Part shown: positions 63,290 through 64,000 of the stretch, piece by piece
How positions within the stretch are numbered: the first letter of the stretch is position 1
Layout: each line of letters begins with the position of its first letter
DNA from: Paraburkholderia dilworthii
GTDB lineage: Bacteria > Pseudomonadota > Gammaproteobacteria > Burkholderiales > Burkholderiaceae
Direction: 5' to 3'
NCBI RefSeq assembly: GCF_000472525.1
Contig: NZ_AWZT01000001.1
Location: 431,963 to 495,962 of the forward strand
DNA length: 64,000 bases
The notes under the pieces: generated by a model
What the model saw: the letters and a program-made list of their open reading frames with translations, nothing else
Database searches by the model: none
Told to the model about the DNA's origin: nothing
Program-made: the position numbers and the translations under genes

Positions 63290-64000
63290 TCAGGCGATCA
63301 GCCTGAGCTTCTGCCGGTCCTGCAACCAGCGCTCGAAGTCCGCGGCAGGCATTGGGTGAGCGTACAGGTAGCCCTGTACGTATTCGACACCCAGCCCTTT
63401 CATGAAAGCCTCTTCCGACTCCGTTTCGATGCCTTCGGCGACGACCTTGAAATCGAGTTCCTGGGCGACCACCACCATCGAGCGGACTAATGCTTGCGCT
63501 TTGGTATCGGCGTTGATCGAACGCACGAAGCTGCGGTCGAGCTTGATCACATCGAGCGGAATGCGGCCCAGTTGCGACAGCGATGAATAGCCGGTGCCGA
63601 AGTCGTCAAGGTGCACCTGCGCGCCGAGCTGACGGAATTGCTTGATGAGGTCGATCGCCGCGGCTTCGTCCTCGATCAGACAGCTTTCGGTGAGTTCGAC
63701 GTCGACGAGGCATGGTTCGAGATTCGCCTGCTGAAGCGCTTCGTTAAAATGCCGGACCACCGCCGTATCCACCAGTTGCCGCGCCGACACATTGATCGCG
63801 ATGCGCAGGTTGTAGCCGTCCGCCTGCCATTTGGCCGCCTGTTTCGCGGCCGTTTGCATCACCCAGCGGCCGAGCACGCCGATCAATCCCGACTCCTCGG
63901 CATAACGAATGAACTCGGCCGGCATGATCTGCCCGCGCTCCGGCGAGTTCCAGCGCACCAGCGCTTCCACGCCTTGCACGGCGCCCGTCGAAAGCAACAG
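63290..64000 (-). CDS. rpfR: RpfR-like EAL-domain protein, C-terminal part (cut by window edge)
   Basis: The visible 235 residues are an EAL phosphodiesterase domain: GVEALVRWNSPERGQIMPAE, then VELTESCLIEDEAAAIDLIK, HLDDFGTGYSSLSQLGRIPL and VIKLDRSFV. The ExLxR-type first motif and the DDFGTG and KxD stretches are intact, so cyclic-di-GMP hydrolysis is expected. The gene continues past the window. Convergence with rpfF at 47 bases is the arrangement of Burkholderia rpfF/rpfR, where RpfR is a PAS-GGDEF-EAL receptor for BDSF. The name rests on that context; the sensory part is not visible. Confidence 0.8.
   Translation of the reverse strand: MLLSTGAVQGVEALVRWNSPERGQIMPAEFIRYAEESGLIGVLGRWVMQTAAKQAAKWQADGYNLRIAINVSARQLVDTAVVRHFNEALQQANLEPCLVDVELTESCLIEDEAAAIDLIKQFRQLGAQVHLDDFGTGYSSLSQLGRIPLDVIKLDRSFVRSINADTKAQALVRSMVVVAQELDFKVVAEGIETESEEAFMKGLGVEYVQGYLYAHPMPAADFERWLQDRQKLRLIA

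Overview
The window looks like chromosomal DNA of a Burkholderiaceae bacterium close to Paraburkholderia or Caballeronia. The signs are GC-rich coding sequence, abundant GTG and TTG starts, and a convergent pair at the right edge: an RpfF-type BDSF synthase facing an EAL-domain protein in the arrangement of Burkholderia rpfF/rpfR. No rRNA, tRNA or CRISPR array was recognised.

Layout. 0-2.6 kb: the end of an MFS transporter translationally coupled to an aconitase-superfamily enzyme. 2.6-10.9 kb: a scrap-yard of mobile and broken genes (IS1182-type transposase start, IclR and AraC fragments, HNH endonuclease and tniQ remnants, transposon-end-like repeats). It also carries an HdeD-like protein, a DUF5666 protein, an HD-like/LuxR regulator and a decayed cupin gene. 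10.9-21.3 kb: a compact operon behind a sigma-54-type promoter. It encodes allophanate hydrolase, a BMP-type ABC importer, a biuret-hydrolase-like enzyme, formamidase, a second cysteine hydrolase, an AtzH-like protein and a GntR regulator, which together suggest uptake of biuret or a related ureide and its breakdown to ammonia. 22-26.5 kb: a glycosyltransferase, a flippase and two AraC-type regulators. 26.9-36.5 kb: mixed metabolism and efflux genes, including a dimethylformamidase-like protein beside a collapsed glmS relic, glutaminase, an EmrB pump, a lone MreB paralogue and two hydrolases. 36.8-42.2 kb: a glycogen-debranching-type glucosidase, small secreted proteins or lipoproteins and a diguanylate cyclase. 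42.4-45.7 kb: a membrane protein, a HAD-UbiA fusion and an SMR-like protein that may handle a polyprenyl-phosphate-linked sugar. 45.9-50 kb: an RpiR-controlled operon (C45 acyltransferase/hydrolase, frameshifted class III aminotransferase, carboxymuconolactone-decarboxylase-like protein). 50-58 kb: OsmC, a PEP-mutase/isocitrate-lyase-type enzyme, a cupin, AraC, GFA and methyltransferase genes, and a TetR-MFS pair. 58-64 kb: small proteins, an M20 peptidase, an Ldh2-type dehydrogenase, rpfF and the end of an rpfR-like gene.

The most unusual structural result is that 6.75-10.7 kb and 51.8-53.66 kb are diverged inverted copies of one module (AraC regulator, HD-like/LuxR regulator, cupin). They have decayed in a complementary way: the right copy keeps AraC and the cupin but only the LuxR tail, while the left copy keeps the full LuxR gene but a truncated AraC and a broken cupin. 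Other notable observations are the sigma-54 biuret operon, paired RpiR operators, an attenuator-like terminator 30 bases before a start codon, the glmS relic and TnsB/TniA-like end repeats.
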